64,000 nt of DNA from Geobacillus thermocatenulatus (GCF_002217655.1 NZ_NEWK01000002.1:1613164-1677163); one strand, 5' to 3'; shown: positions 28,283 to 38,104, counted from the stretch's first letter. Numbers and translations: made by a program. Notes: a model not told the origin generated them from the letters alone.

Positions 28283-28645
28283 AGCGCTTCCCTCCTTCTA
28301 CTCTTCTTAGTGCAAAATCACTAAAAAATTAACATTTGCCTTCTCTCACAACTAACTCTTTCTTCTATATCCAACTACCGATTGCCATCACCACTATATT
28401 TCTCAGTAGGTGATGTAGCGCTTAGGCTAAAAAGGATAGCAGAAGGATTTCCTTTCCACTATAAATACTTTGTGGTAAAAATTCAGTTCTATTCTAAAAA
28501 AAAACAAAAAAAAAACAAGTATTTTTTATGTATAAATATTCGACATTTTTCGCATATTGCAGTACTCTCCTGTTTCAAGAGTATTAATTATCCAATAAAA
28601 ATCCAAAAGGGATAGAAAAAAGAGGGCTTTTTTTGATCAAGTCCC
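28283..28645. other. AT-rich non-coding stretch upstream of the radical-SAM relic
   Basis: No convincing gene. It holds long A/T runs (28498-28520) and probably the promoter of the radical-SAM gene. The block 28321-28361 is nearly repeated at 47727-47766. I looked for a short precursor-peptide gene here and found only frames under 12 codons. Confidence 0.45.
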
Positions 28646-30216
28646 CGGAAAAGGTCCATGGGCAGCACGCTTTGCCCTCCACCCGGGGATGAAAATCCCC
28701 CTTTTCTTCCCATAATGAAGAGTAGGCGCAAACAGCTCAATAGGACGTTGTGCTTAATGGTGGCTTGGACCCTGTACGGAAAAGTGTTTGAATCCACTGG
28801 GTGCACCACCCATTGTCCGACCTTTCCCGATGCACAGGAAAGGTGACGACGAACGGAAAACTGCCGCATGTCTCCCGTGGATTCACTGTTTGCGCACTCC
28901 ATCATCGAAAAGGTGGATTTTCATCATGGATGTCATCTATCCCCGCTGCGCAGGATTGGACGTTCATGCCGAAACCATCGTCGCCTGCGCGCTATGGGAA
29001 GAAGAGGGAAAGATTCAAAAGGACATTCAAACCTTCTCCACGTTCTCGAAGGGGCTTGGCGACCTGCTCGAATGGCTCGAAGAACATGGCGTCACCCATG
29101 TCGCCATGGAATCCACCGTCGTGTATTGGAAACCGTTCTTCGCCTTCCTCGAGGGTGATGTCGACTTGACACTGGCCAATCCGCAGCGGATCAAAAATGT
29201 CCCGGGAAGAAAAACCGATGTCTCGGACGCCGAGTGGATCGCCAAGCTGCTTCGCCATGGACTCGTTGAAAAAAGTTTCGTCCCCCCCGGCGGATATTCG
29301 CGAATTGCGGGATTTTACCCGCCTCCGCAAAAAATGGGTCGGACAGCTGACGTCGGAGAAAAACCGGATTCAAAAAGTGCTCGAGTCTTCCAATGTCAAA
29401 CTCGGCTCGGTCCTCTCCGATCTCTTCGGCGTTTCCGGAAGAAACATCCTTGCCCGGCTGCTGGAGAAGGGATGCGTGGACAAGGACGAGTTGGATGAAT
29501 GCCTGCGCGGCAGGCTCAAAACGAAAAAGCAGGCGGTGTACGATTCGCTGCTGGGCACCTTGACCGAACACGAGCTCCGTCTCCTTCGCCTCTTGTGGAA
29601 ACACGTTGAGGAATTGGAGCGGCTCATCGAAGAAGTCGACCAGCACATCGACCGCCTGCTCGAGCCGTATCGCGAGGAAGTGGACCTGCTGATGACCATG
29701 CCCGGAGTGAAAAAACAAACCGCCGCCGTCATCATCGCCGAGATGGGAACCGATATGAGCGTCTTTGAAACGCCGGAACGGGCGGCTTCATGGACGGGGT
29801 TGTCCCCCGGCAACCATGAAAGCGCCGGAAAGCGAAAGAGCACGCGCACGACAAAAGGCAATCCCCATCTCCGATCGGCGTTATGCGAGGCGGCATGGTC
29901 AGCAGCTCGATCCAAGACGCATCCTTTGTCCCGAAAATTTTGGTCGTTGGCGGCCCGGTGCGGGAAGAAAAAAGCCCTCATCGCCACGGCTCGACGAATG
30001 TTGGTGATCATCTTTTGCATGATCTCCCGCAAAGAGCCGTTCCGCCAACCACAACTGATTTAGTCTAGCCAAAAGGCAGACAGGTTATACGAGATGCCGA
30101 AAAATTGGGCACCTCTGCTTTCCTATTGCCTTTTTTGGCCATTTTCAGTATACCCACCCGGATCAGGAGCGTATACCGCACTCACCAAGTGGTGGGGATT
30201 TTCACGGAAAAGGTCC
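28646..30216 (+). mobile_element. IS110-family insertion sequence
   Basis: A transposase gene of the IS110 type lies between two copies of CGGAAAAGGTCC (28646-28657 and 30205-30216). IS110 elements lack inverted repeats, and these direct repeats are the only boundary signal I can see. About 280 bp of non-coding sequence precedes the gene, the place where bridge RNAs are made in IS110 relatives. Confidence 0.7.
28926..30063 (+). pseudogene. IS110 transposase (DEDD/Tnp-20), frameshifted
   Basis: N-terminal DEDD domain begins GLDVHAETIVACAL and continues through ESTVVYWKP and KTDVSDAEWIAKLLRHG; the C-terminal Tnp-20 domain has MPGVKKQTAAVIIAEMG and ASWTGLSPGNHESAGKR. The frame breaks in a C7 run at 29282-29288: removing one C restores one reading frame of 378 residues. 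Either a mutation or a homopolymer sequencing error. Confidence 0.88.
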
Positions 30217-30270
30217 TAACAGGAATGCTTTCCTGTAGAATGTGAGTAACGACACAAACAACCCTAGGAG

Positions 30271-30518
30271 ATGCTCTCTATAAACAAGCATACCACCCTC
30301 CCGAATTTGATGGAAAAACTTGTTTCGGATGGAGTCAGTCAAGACTTTGTGGAGAACATGTTTCCGGCTCACTCGGACGTCGTCAATCACCGGTTAGTGA
30401 AACCATTTTCAGAGCAGGGAGAGAGTCCTTTTGGCATGACATTTGCTTTTTTCTACCGCACTTCACTTGGTGGCCCTGACGAGTACAACGGACAAAAGTT
30501 CGCTCCTCTCATCGGGGA
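30271..30518 (+). other. unrecognised short reading frame, possibly a transposase start
   Basis: ATG at 30271 after CTAGGAG reads MLSINKHTTLPNLMEKLVSD and QDFVENMFP. It runs on to 30573 into the antisense of sprT, so only the first ~80 codons can be real. I do not recognise it; it may be a relic of another mobile element beside the IS110 element. Confidence 0.3.
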
Positions 30519-31037
30519 TCATTCCAGAATGTCATCCACAAATCTTTTACTCACACTTTGCAAAAGTTGTTGATCCCCCTGCTTCGATCCTGTTAGGGTA
30601 AGCCGCCCGCGGCAGTTCCCGCAGACGTAGCGGGCGGTGTTCATGCGCTTTTTTCGAGTGTACGTCAAGCCGCATGACGTGCAAATGTATGTATAGATCG
30701 TTTTCGACCTGTCTGTTTTTTGGCCGATTGGACGACAATAGCGGGGCGCCCCCACTTTTTGCAGCAGTTCGCGGAAGTCGCGGTCGCGGTGGCGGTAGCC
30801 TTTTCCCTCAAGGTGCAAGTGGTAATGGCAAAGCTCGTGTTTGATGATGGCGATCAATTCTTCCTCGCCGAACTGCTCGTAATGTTTTTGATTGAGCTCA
30901 ATGTTGTGCGTTTGCAACATGTAGCGCCCGCCGGTGGTGCGCAAACGAGGGTTGAAGAAAGCGGTATGGCGGAACGGCTTGCCGAACACGCGAATGGAAA
31001 TTTGTTCGACAAGGGCTTGCAGCTGCTTTTGGTCCAT
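30519..31037 (-). CDS. SprT-like zinc metalloprotein
   Basis: A 172-residue protein with [14 protein letters not shown] (HExxH plus a third His) and a C-terminal zinc ribbon made of CTSCGLTY and CGNCRGRL. It resembles B. subtilis YdcK, next to cmpA and tex there. SprT-like proteins share a fold with DNA-protein crosslink proteases, but bacterial function is unknown. ATG at 31037 follows AAGGAGAG; an upstream in-frame ATG at 31055 lacks a site. Confidence 0.9.
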   Translation of the reverse strand: MDQKQLQALVEQISIRVFGKPFRHTAFFNPRLRTTGGRYMLQTHNIELNQKHYEQFGEEELIAIIKHELCHYHLHLEGKGYRHRDRDFRELLQKVGAPRYCRPIGQKTDRSKTIYTYICTSCGLTYTRKKRMNTARYVCGNCRGRLTLTGSKQGDQQLLQSVSKRFVDDILE

Positions 31038-31125
31038 GGCGGGTCTCTCCTTCATCTTTTGGCACAGGACAATTCACCACTACATACAATATATTACCTT
31101 TCCACTGTCAGGGAGGTGACTGATT

Positions 31126-31239
31126 TTGCCTACATGGCTGAAAAATCAGATGAGACGAGCCTACTATGAGAAAAACCGTGAGCAAATTAAACTGTTGAAC
31201 CAATGCTGGTTTTTTTATCGGAGAAAACACTGCTCCTAA
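31126..31239 (+). CDS. cmpA: spore coat morphogenetic peptide CmpA
   Basis: A 37-residue protein starting at TTG 31126 behind GGGAGGTGA. It reads PTWLKNQMRRAYYEKN and ends LLNQCWFFYRRKHCS, matching my memory of B. subtilis CmpA, an adaptor that leads to ClpXP degradation of SpoIVA in sporulating cells with faulty coats. Its position between the sprT-like gene and tex also agrees. Easily missed because of its size and TTG start. Confidence 0.88.
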   Translation: MPTWLKNQMRRAYYEKNREQIKLLNQCWFFYRRKHCS

Positions 31240-31254
31240 GGCAGTGCTTTCTCC
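31220..31254. terminator. bidirectional terminator between cmpA and tex
   Basis: A 14-bp stem GGAGAAAACACTGC / GCAGTGCTTTCTCC (one mismatch) with a 7-nt loop. It overlaps the last codons of cmpA and ends 3 nt from the tex stop. Confidence 0.8.
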
Positions 31255-31257
31255 ATT

Positions 31258-33423
31258 TCACTCTTTCGGCGGCACCATCGACAGCGATATTCTTCCCTTC
31301 GCCACATCGACATGCTCGACCCATACTTTGACGACGTCGCCGACCGAAACGACATCGAGCGGATGGCGCACGTATTGTTTGCTTAGTTTGGAAATGTGCA
31401 CGAGCCCGTCCTGTTTGACCCCAATGTCGACAAAGGCGCCGAAGTCAACGACGTTGCGCACGGTTCCTTCCAGCTCCATGCCTGGCTTCAAATCTTCCAT
31501 CTTCAACACATCTTTGCGTAATAGCGGCTTGGGCAGCTCGTCGCGCGGGTCGCGCTCTGGGCGGCACAACGCGTCAATGATGTCGCGCAACGTCAGTTCT
31601 CCGATGCCGAGCTCGGCAGCCACCGTCTCGACCTCGATGGCTTGCAGCGCCTGGCGCAGTTCATCACTGCCAATGGCGGCGGTCGTAAATCCTAACTTAC
31701 GCAACAGTTGCTTCACTTCCGCGTACCGCTCGGGGTGAATCGGCGTGCGGTCAAGCGGTTCGTCGCCATCAACGATGCGCAAAAAACCGATGCACTGCTC
31801 GTACGTTTTCGCTCCGAGCCGAGGAATCGTTTTCAGCTCTTCGCGGTTGCGGAATTTCCCTTGCTCTTCGCGACGCTTGACGATGTTTTCTGCAACGGTT
31901 TTCGTGAGCCCGGACACGTACTGAAGCAGGGAGACGGAGGCAGTGTTGACGTTGACACCGACTTGATTGACGACCGTCTCGACGACGAAACGAAGCGACT
32001 CGGCAAGCTTTTTTTGCGACACATCGTGCTGGTATTGGCCGACGCCGACCGATTTTGGATCGATTTTGACAAGCTCGGCGAGCGGGTCTTGGACGCGGCG
32101 GGCGATCGAGACGGCGCTCCGCTCTTCGACTTGCAGGTCGGGAAACTCAGCGCGTGCAAGGTCGGAAGCAGAGTAGACGCTCGCTCCTGCTTCATTGACA
32201 ATCAAATAAAAGATATCGCGTTGCACATGCTTCAGCGTGTCGGCGACAAACTGTTCGGTTTCCCGAGAGGCTGTTCCGTTGCCAATCGCGATCATATCAA
32301 CGTGATCGTCATCAAGCAGGCGAAGAAGTTTCGCGCGCGCCTCTTCTTTTCGCTCTTGCGGCGGATGCGGATAGATCACATCAATGCGAAGCAGTTTCCC
32401 CGTTTCGTCGACAACGGCGAGCTTGCACCCAGTCCGATAGGCTGGGTCGATGCCGAGCACCGTTTTTCCTTTGAGCGGCGGCTGGAGAAGCAGTTTGCGC
32501 AAGTTTTCAGCGAAAATATGGATGGCCCGCTCCTCCGCTTTCTCCGTCAACTCGTTGCGGATGTCGCGTTCAATGGCAGGCTCCATCAACCGCTTGTATC
32601 CGTCCTCGATCGCTTCTGCCACGATGGGAGCGGCCGGGGACGATTCATCAGCGACTGTTTTTCGCCGCAAATAGCGAATGATGTCCTCAACAGGCGCCTT
32701 GATCGAGACGCGCAGCACCTCTTCCTTTTCACCGCGGTTTAACGCCAACACGCGGTGCGGAACGATTTTAGCGAGGGGTTCCTCGTAGTCGTAGTACATT
32801 TCGTACACACTCTTTTCGTCCTTTTCCGGCGCTTTGGCAACCGAAGCAATCGTTCCTTTCCGCCGCGTCTCATCGCGCACCCATTGACGAAGAGCAGCGT
32901 CATCGGCCACTTTTTCGGCGATGATATCTTTCGCACCTTGAAGCGCCTCTTCAACGGTTGCGACTCCTTTATCTTCGTTGACAAACATTTCGGCCTGTTG
33001 TTCCGGAGTTGGGGCCGGTGGACACGAAAGGAGCCATTCGGCAAGGGGTTCAAGCCCTCTCTCTTTTGCGATTGTTGCTTTCGTGCGCCGCTTTTGCCGA
33101 TATGGGCGGTATAAATCTTCGACTTGTTGCAACTTCGTGGCCTCAAGAATGTCGCGCTTTAACTCTTCCGTCAACTTCCCTTGCTCATCAATGAGGCGAA
33201 TCACTTCCTCTTTCCGTTGCTCTAAATGCTGCAAATACTCCCATCTCTCCAGTACTTCACGAATTTGCACTTCATCGAGCGCCCCAGTCATTTCTTTCCG
33301 GTAGCGGGCGATAAACGGGATCGTGTTTCCTTCTCGATGGAGCGCAATGACGTTTTCGACTTGCTTCGCTGCCAGCTGCTGCTCGGCGGCAATGACTTCA
33401 ATGAGCCGCTGTTCGTTAGCCAA
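31258..33423 (-). CDS. tex: Tex-like RNA-binding transcription accessory protein
   Basis: A 721-residue Spt6-like nucleic-acid-binding protein: N-terminal helical domains, a YqgF/RNase H-like domain (TVLGIDPAYRTGCKLAVV), helix-hairpin-helix region (FRNREELKTIPRLGAKTYEQ) and a C-terminal S1 domain (GMELEGTVRNVVDFGAFVDIGV). Starts at TTG 33423 behind AAGGAGGG. In B. subtilis the rsb-sigB operon separates it from mazEF; here they are neighbours. Confidence 0.96.
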   Translation of the reverse strand: MANEQRLIEVIAAEQQLAAKQVENVIALHREGNTIPFIARYRKEMTGALDEVQIREVLERWEYLQHLEQRKEEVIRLIDEQGKLTEELKRDILEATKLQQVEDLYRPYRQKRRTKATIAKERGLEPLAEWLLSCPPAPTPEQQAEMFVNEDKGVATVEEALQGAKDIIAEKVADDAALRQWVRDETRRKGTIASVAKAPEKDEKSVYEMYYDYEEPLAKIVPHRVLALNRGEKEEVLRVSIKAPVEDIIRYLRRKTVADESSPAAPIVAEAIEDGYKRLMEPAIERDIRNELTEKAEERAIHIFAENLRKLLLQPPLKGKTVLGIDPAYRTGCKLAVVDETGKLLRIDVIYPHPPQERKEEARAKLLRLLDDDHVDMIAIGNGTASRETEQFVADTLKHVQRDIFYLIVNEAGASVYSASDLARAEFPDLQVEERSAVSIARRVQDPLAELVKIDPKSVGVGQYQHDVSQKKLAESLRFVVETVVNQVGVNVNTASVSLLQYVSGLTKTVAENIVKRREEQGKFRNREELKTIPRLGAKTYEQCIGFLRIVDGDEPLDRTPIHPERYAEVKQLLRKLGFTTAAIGSDELRQALQAIEVETVAAELGIGELTLRDIIDALCRPERDPRDELPKPLLRKDVLKMEDLKPGMELEGTVRNVVDFGAFVDIGVKQDGLVHISKLSKQYVRHPLDVVSVGDVVKVWVEHVDVAKGRISLSMVPPKE

Positions 33424-33689
33424 GCGATTCCCTCCTTAATGACATGGAAAATAAAAAAGCGCTACCTGTACGCAGCTGCTTTGTGAAACAGTATACATAG
33501 ATGAAAATGGAAGGACAGACCGTTCCGGAAAGGCCGATCTGCCCGTCTCACCAACGTGAACACTCGATAATCAAGACCGATGCCGCACGTCAACGCCGCT
33601 TTCCCCATCCGCTCGGCCCGCCCGTTGGCAACCGAAAACGCCGTTTCTCCTGTTCGCTGTTATGCCAAAAGCAAAGGTTTTTCGCTCTA
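33424..33689. other. 266-bp gap between tex and mazF
   Basis: No gene, RNA or clear terminator recognised. It should contain the tex promoter. The rsbRSTU-V-W-sigB-rsbX genes that lie here in B. subtilis are absent. Confidence 0.6.
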
Positions 33690-34040
33690 TCAAAAGTCGA
33701 TCAGTCCTAAGCTAATTTGCAGCGCCTCATCGACTTTATCCATCATTTCATCGTCCAAATGAGTGATTTTATCGGTCAGCCGTTGCTTGTCGATCGTGCG
33801 AATTTGCTCAAGCAAAATGACCGAATCGCGTTCAAACCCGTAGCGTTTCGCGTCAATCTCGACATGCGTCGGCAGCTTCGCTTTTTGGATTTGCGCCGTA
33901 ATCGCCGCGACAATCACCGTCGGGCTAAAACGATTGCCGATATCGTTTTGGATCACCAACACGGGGCGCACGCCGCCCTGCTCCGAGCCAACAACCGGGG
34001 AAAGGTCCGCAAAATACACGTCGCCACGTTTGACAATCAA
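33690..34040 (-). CDS. mazF: endoribonuclease toxin MazF (NdoA/EndoA)
   Basis: A 116-residue mRNA interferase with [29 protein letters not shown] and TVIVAAIT, nearly identical in pattern to B. subtilis EndoA, which cuts at UACAU. Starts at TTG 34040 behind a G-rich site, 4 nt after the antitoxin stop. Second gene of the mazEF operon. Confidence 0.96.
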   Translation of the reverse strand: MIVKRGDVYFADLSPVVGSEQGGVRPVLVIQNDIGNRFSPTVIVAAITAQIQKAKLPTHVEIDAKRYGFERDSVILLEQIRTIDKQRLTDKITHLDDEMMDKVDEALQISLGLIDF

Positions 34041-34044
34041 AGCA

Positions 34045-34326
34045 TTACCCCCCGCTAACTAAGCGTTCAACGGTGTGGTCGGCCTCGTATTCAGCATGAA
34101 ACGCTTCAGAAGCGATAGATAAATTGATTTTCGCCATTTCCATGTAGCCTCGTCTCATCGCCTCGCGAATTTGCCGCTTTTTCCGCTCGCGAATGTACAT
34201 TTTCGTCGCCTGATAAATGAGTTCATTGCGGTTGCCATTTTCCTGCTTTACGAGCACGTCCAGTTCTGTCAGCAGCGACTGCGGCAAACGAACGACGATT
34301 TCCGTTGTTGCGCCAGATTCCGACAC
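34045..34326 (-). CDS. mazE: antitoxin MazE (NdoAI/EndoAI)
   Basis: A 93-residue ribbon-helix-helix antitoxin: [18 protein letters not shown] at the start and [10 protein letters not shown] plus TVERLVSGG at the end, as in B. subtilis EndoAI (also 93 residues by memory). Starts at GTG 34326 behind GGAGGTG. It neutralises MazF and probably represses the operon. Confidence 0.95.
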   Translation of the reverse strand: MSESGATTEIVVRLPQSLLTELDVLVKQENGNRNELIYQATKMYIRERKKRQIREAMRRGYMEMAKINLSIASEAFHAEYEADHTVERLVSGG

Positions 34327-34449
34327 AAATATACACCTCCACGAACTGCAACCGATTGCTTCCACTTCATGATACCATTAAACAACGGCGCTGCAAAGTC
34401 ATTTCTCCATTTTCTATCCTTTGTCTTCCGAAGCAAATTATGCATCGCT

Positions 34450-35604
34450 TCATCCGCGGCCAACGGCGTTTCTCACTTCCATTATACGCTTATTTCGGAA
34501 AAAAATACGGGGCACCCGGTAGCTGATCGTGCACGGCACTTCATAATTGATTGTGTCCAAATGGCGGGCGACATCATCAATGGAAATGACTTCGTCCCCT
34601 TGGCGGCCAATTAATGTCACCTTCGTCCCGACAGGCAGCGGCCCAGGCAGGCGGATCATGCATTGGTCCATGCAAATGCGGCCGACGATCGGCGCCCGCT
34701 GCCCGCCAACAAGCACATGAAAGTGCTGCAACCTTCGCAGCCAGCCGTCCGCATAACCGATTGGGATCGTGCCGATCCACTCTTCCGTCTGCGCGGTGTA
34801 CGTCGCACCGTAGCTCACCTTTTCCCCTGGTCGCAGTTTTTTGATGTGTACGAGGCGGCTATGGAGCGAAAATGCCTCTTTCAATTCGTATGGGAGGAGC
34901 GGCTTGATGTCCGGCGATGGGGCGAGCCCGTACATCGAAATGCCAAAGCGAACCATGTTAAACGCTCGATCGGAAAAACGAAGGGCCGCCGCGCTGTTGG
35001 CGCAATGAACGAGCGGCGGCCGCGACGGCAGCCAGTCAAGCATATGCAAAAAGCGGGCGTATTGATAAGAAAAGTAATCCGTATTTACTTCATCAGCGGT
35101 CGCAAAATGCGTATACACCCCTTCAAGCACAAAGGGCGGATGGCGATCGATCAAGGCCGCTATTCGCTTTGTCTCCTCTTCGTCTTTCACCCCAAGCCGT
35201 CCCATTCCTGTGTCCATCTTTAAATGGAAATGAATCGGGGTCGAACCGTTATACAGCGATGACGCCTTCTCGAGCCAATCAGAGCGAAATACGGTTAAGG
35301 CGATGCGGTGTTCGGCGGCCAACGCCACATCCTCGGGACGAGACGCTCCAAGCACTAAAATCGGGGCATCGATGCCTTTTTTTCGTAAGGCAAGCGCCTC
35401 GTCCAAAAAGGCGACGGCCAAGCGGGAAGCGCCCGCTTCAAGCGCCGTTGCCGCCACTTGGACATCGCCGTGCCCGTAGGCGTTCGCCTTGACAACGGCC
35501 ATAATTTGCGTACCCTCCGGCAAAAAGCGGCGCAAATTCACGACGTTGTCGTAAATGGCATCCAAATCAATTTCCACCCACGTATCGCGGTGAAACTCGT
35601 CCAT
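34450..35604 (-). CDS. alr: alanine racemase
   Basis: PLP enzyme converting L- to D-alanine for peptidoglycan. 384 residues. VVKANAYGHGD carries the PLP Lys at position 39, VSYGATY the second catalytic Tyr, and GRICMDQCM follows. The sequence is very close to the G. stearothermophilus enzyme of known structure as I remember it, with scattered substitutions. It precedes mazEF, as in B. subtilis. Confidence 0.98.
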   Translation of the reverse strand: MDEFHRDTWVEIDLDAIYDNVVNLRRFLPEGTQIMAVVKANAYGHGDVQVAATALEAGASRLAVAFLDEALALRKKGIDAPILVLGASRPEDVALAAEHRIALTVFRSDWLEKASSLYNGSTPIHFHLKMDTGMGRLGVKDEEETKRIAALIDRHPPFVLEGVYTHFATADEVNTDYFSYQYARFLHMLDWLPSRPPLVHCANSAAALRFSDRAFNMVRFGISMYGLAPSPDIKPLLPYELKEAFSLHSRLVHIKKLRPGEKVSYGATYTAQTEEWIGTIPIGYADGWLRRLQHFHVLVGGQRAPIVGRICMDQCMIRLPGPLPVGTKVTLIGRQGDEVISIDDVARHLDTINYEVPCTISYRVPRIFFRNKRIMEVRNAVGRG

Positions 35605-35802
35605 CCTCTCTCGCTGCCTTTCTAGTCATAGCCAGTTTGAAAGCGCTTGAATCGATTGGATTCCTTTTTTAGTTTACCATGTTCCTAGGGAAGAAGGAAT
35701 AGGATGAGCGGCGGAAAAATGAGAAAAACGGCGGAAAACATTGGAGATCGCCACGATTCGTCCACTGGCCTGCCTTCACTGCTTCTGCACAAAAACAAAA
35801 AG

Positions 35803-35831
35803 CAGCTTCTCCGCTTCAACGCGGAGAGCCG
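35803..35831 (-). terminator. terminator after the YdcC-like gene
   Basis: Minus strand: CTCTCCGC / GCGGAGAAG stem with a 6-nt loop followed by CTGCTTTTTGTTTTTG, 22 nt past the stop. Confidence 0.75.
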
Positions 35832-35852
35832 CCTGTTTGCAAAACCGCACTG

Positions 35853-36866
35853 TCATTTTGCCGCTTTTTCTTGCACGGAGCTGGCGACCATCACCATTTC
35901 TTCCGGCGTCAAATCGTCTGAGGCGAGCGTAAACTCCGCCCCGTTGTACCACCATGTCAACGTTCGGTCGGTGAGGGCGCCAATGGTGAATCCTAAATCA
36001 ACCGGGTCGCCGTTGACAAGAACTGGCATGCTTGTCGCCGGAAGCACATCCGCTTTTTCTTGCACGAGCGTAAACGATTTTTTGCCGCCAAATGTCATAA
36101 TGACGCGCGTGCCGTTTTCACCTTTCACTTCTTTTTCCTCAAGCGCTTGAACCCCTTTCGGAAGCTGACTCGGGTACATGACGGCCATCACTTGCTCTTT
36201 TCCTTCGGCCATCGTCGGCACCTCAAGACGGGCGCCAGTCATATTTTTCTTTGTATCAAACGCGTCATCATCAAACTTTTTGTTAAACTCGATGTTGGAA
36301 AACTCGACCGTCAACAGCGCTTTCCGGTCCGTATCCATCACTTTGACCGAGACGGGCGCCAAATCTTTTTTGCGCAGTGTAATCTCTTGGGTGGGAACGA
36401 CTTCGCTGTTCGGGTAGTTCGTTTTCGTCTCAAACACATAGTAATCGTCCGTCGCCTTAAACTTCGCCTTCGAATCGCTCAAAATGTCTTTGACGAGCGA
36501 TTCGTACAAATACGCTTGGCTGCTGTTTTTCGGCCAGTCGCTCACAAATTTGAAGGTTTTGTTGAGCGCCGGCGTGAAGACGAACACCCCTTCGTCATTG
36601 CGCAAAATCATTTGGCTTTGCCTTTTGTCAGCGTTTTTCAAGCTGACGCGATAGTAGGACGGCTGCTTGTGCCACACTTCGACATGATACACTTGCGGCT
36701 TCTCCCCGGTGCGGAACGTCATTTTCGCCTCCGCCTGGTAACCCGTCATCTCATCGACCTTTTCATCAAGCGCCTTTAATACCTCTTCCTGCGATTTCGA
36801 CCCGCAGCCAGCCAAAGCAAACAGAAAAATGATGCCGACTAACGCCATCAGCACGTTTCTGCCCAT
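35853..36866 (-). CDS. ydcC: LolA-fold lipoprotein, YdcC/GerS-like
   Basis: A 337-residue predicted lipoprotein: N-terminal signal with lipobox LAGC (Cys21), then a LolA-like beta fold beginning EEVLKALDEKVDEMTGYQAEAKM and a C-terminal domain. It occupies the place of ydcC, between acpS and alr, as in B. subtilis; homologues are sporulation-associated and GerS of clostridia is needed for germination. The name rests on synteny plus the lipoprotein pattern. Confidence 0.88.
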   Translation of the reverse strand: MGRNVLMALVGIIFLFALAGCGSKSQEEVLKALDEKVDEMTGYQAEAKMTFRTGEKPQVYHVEVWHKQPSYYRVSLKNADKRQSQMILRNDEGVFVFTPALNKTFKFVSDWPKNSSQAYLYESLVKDILSDSKAKFKATDDYYVFETKTNYPNSEVVPTQEITLRKKDLAPVSVKVMDTDRKALLTVEFSNIEFNKKFDDDAFDTKKNMTGARLEVPTMAEGKEQVMAVMYPSQLPKGVQALEEKEVKGENGTRVIMTFGGKKSFTLVQEKADVLPATSMPVLVNGDPVDLGFTIGALTDRTLTWWYNGAEFTLASDDLTPEEMVMVASSVQEKAAK

Positions 36867-36945
36867 CGCTTCAACCCCTTTGCCTCATATATCGATTTCT
36901 ACCCATGCACTACAATATATGAGACAACTTTCGGGAATATGCAGA

Positions 36946-37335
36946 CTAGCTGTGGCAAGCATCAGCCGGCGTGATCGGTCCAAGGCGCTCAATGACGACT
37001 TGGGCGACGGCGTAATCGCGGCTATGGGAAATGGACAGATGAACCGTCTCGCCATCGCGGCGGGCAGCAATGCTCGGCTTTCCGTGCTCATCGGAAACGA
37101 TCTCGATGTCTTGAAACGATAGATGCCGCCCGATCCCCGTTCCGAGCGCTTTGGCGTACGCTTCTTTCGCCGCAAATCGCCCAGCGAGAAACTCTGCCTG
37201 TCTTGCGGGCGGCAACTCGCCAAACTGCACTTTTTCACGCGGCGTCAAAATTCGCTCTGGAAATTTGCGGCTCCGCTCAAGAAGGGAGCGGATCCGTTCC
37301 AACTCGACAATATCAATGCCAATGCCGACGATCAC
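36946..37335 (-). CDS. acpS: holo-[acyl-carrier-protein] synthase
   Basis: Transfers phosphopantetheine from CoA to ACP. 129 residues with [12 protein letters not shown] (metal-binding Asp) and [14 protein letters not shown]. Starts at GTG 37335 behind GTGAGGA. Divergent from the rhomboid gene, as in B. subtilis. Confidence 0.97.
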   Translation of the reverse strand: MIVGIGIDIVELERIRSLLERSRKFPERILTPREKVQFGELPPARQAEFLAGRFAAKEAYAKALGTGIGRHLSFQDIEIVSDEHGKPSIAARRDGETVHLSISHSRDYAVAQVVIERLGPITPADACHS

Positions 37336-37448
37336 TGCTTCCTCACCTATCCTATCCGCCCTGATGGTCGGACAAATTTTTTATGAGAGACCCGCATAAG
37401 ATAGCTTATAAAAAACGCCCCATTTCCGCGAAGAAGGGAGACCAACCC

Positions 37449-38066
37449 GTGTTTCAACATGCAAGCGATGTCCGCTCATTTGTCCGCCTTTATCCCGTCG
37501 TGGCCGCCTTATTATTGGTCCATATCGCCGCATGGCTGTTGTTTTCTCTTTCCTTGACAGCGCTTGAACCCATTTGGCAATACGCCGTCGGGACGAACGG
37601 CGCGATCCGCCATGGAGAGTGCTGGCGGCTTGTCAGCCCCATCGTGCTGCATCGCGATTTCCACCATATGGCCGCCAACAGTTTGTCCTTATGGCTGTTT
37701 GGCCCCTGGCTAGAGCGCGCACTTGGGAAAAGAAAGTTTTTGTTTCTGTATATCGGAGGCGGGATCGGCGCCAATGTCGCCACTTTATTCCTTCTGCCGC
37801 CGCTGTACACCCATGTCGGGGCGTCGGGCGCCATTTTTGCCTTGTTTGGCATGTACAGCTACCTCGCCCTATTCCGCCGCGACTTAGTCGCCCCCCGCCA
37901 CGCCCAGTTGCTGCTTTCGGTCATGGCGGTTCATTTGCTGCTTGGCATCATGACACCAGATGGGAATTTATTGGCCCATCTATTTGGCTTCGCTGTCGGC
38001 GGCCTGCTTGCCCCTTTTTTGTCCATTCGCCCGAAGCGACCGTCGTTTTACATGCCTCGACTATGA
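37449..38066 (+). CDS. rhomboid family intramembrane serine protease
   Basis: A 205-residue membrane protease with GASGAIFALFG (catalytic Ser), NLLAHLFGFAVGG (catalytic His) and HRDFHHMAANSLSLW in TM2. The GTG at 37449 is preferred because GAAGGGAG lies just upstream; an in-frame ATG at 37383 would add 22 charged residues. Position matches B. subtilis ydcA. Substrate unknown. Confidence 0.9.
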   Translation: MFQHASDVRSFVRLYPVVAALLLVHIAAWLLFSLSLTALEPIWQYAVGTNGAIRHGECWRLVSPIVLHRDFHHMAANSLSLWLFGPWLERALGKRKFLFLYIGGGIGANVATLFLLPPLYTHVGASGAIFALFGMYSYLALFRRDLVAPRHAQLLLSVMAVHLLLGIMTPDGNLLAHLFGFAVGGLLAPFLSIRPKRPSFYMPRL

Positions 38067-38104
38067 AAAAACGGCGCTTAATGCGCCGTAATCCGCCGTT
38101 TTTT
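38065..38104. terminator. terminator between rhomboid gene and cshA
   Basis: Two alternative stems: ACGGCGC/GCGCCGT (38071-38089) or the longer AAAAAACGGCG/CGCCGTTTTTT (38065-38104), followed by TTTTTTCG. It overlaps the last codons of cshA. Confidence 0.75.

Noticed and set aside
28283-28640. A RiPP precursor peptide gene upstream of the radical-SAM relic
   Set aside because: Only frames shorter than 12 codons exist on the coding strand, without a ribosome binding site plus Cys-, Gly- or Thr-rich core.
33501-33710. A 69-codon frame between tex and mazF
   Set aside because: No ribosome binding site, no recognisable sequence, and it runs into mazF on the opposite strand.
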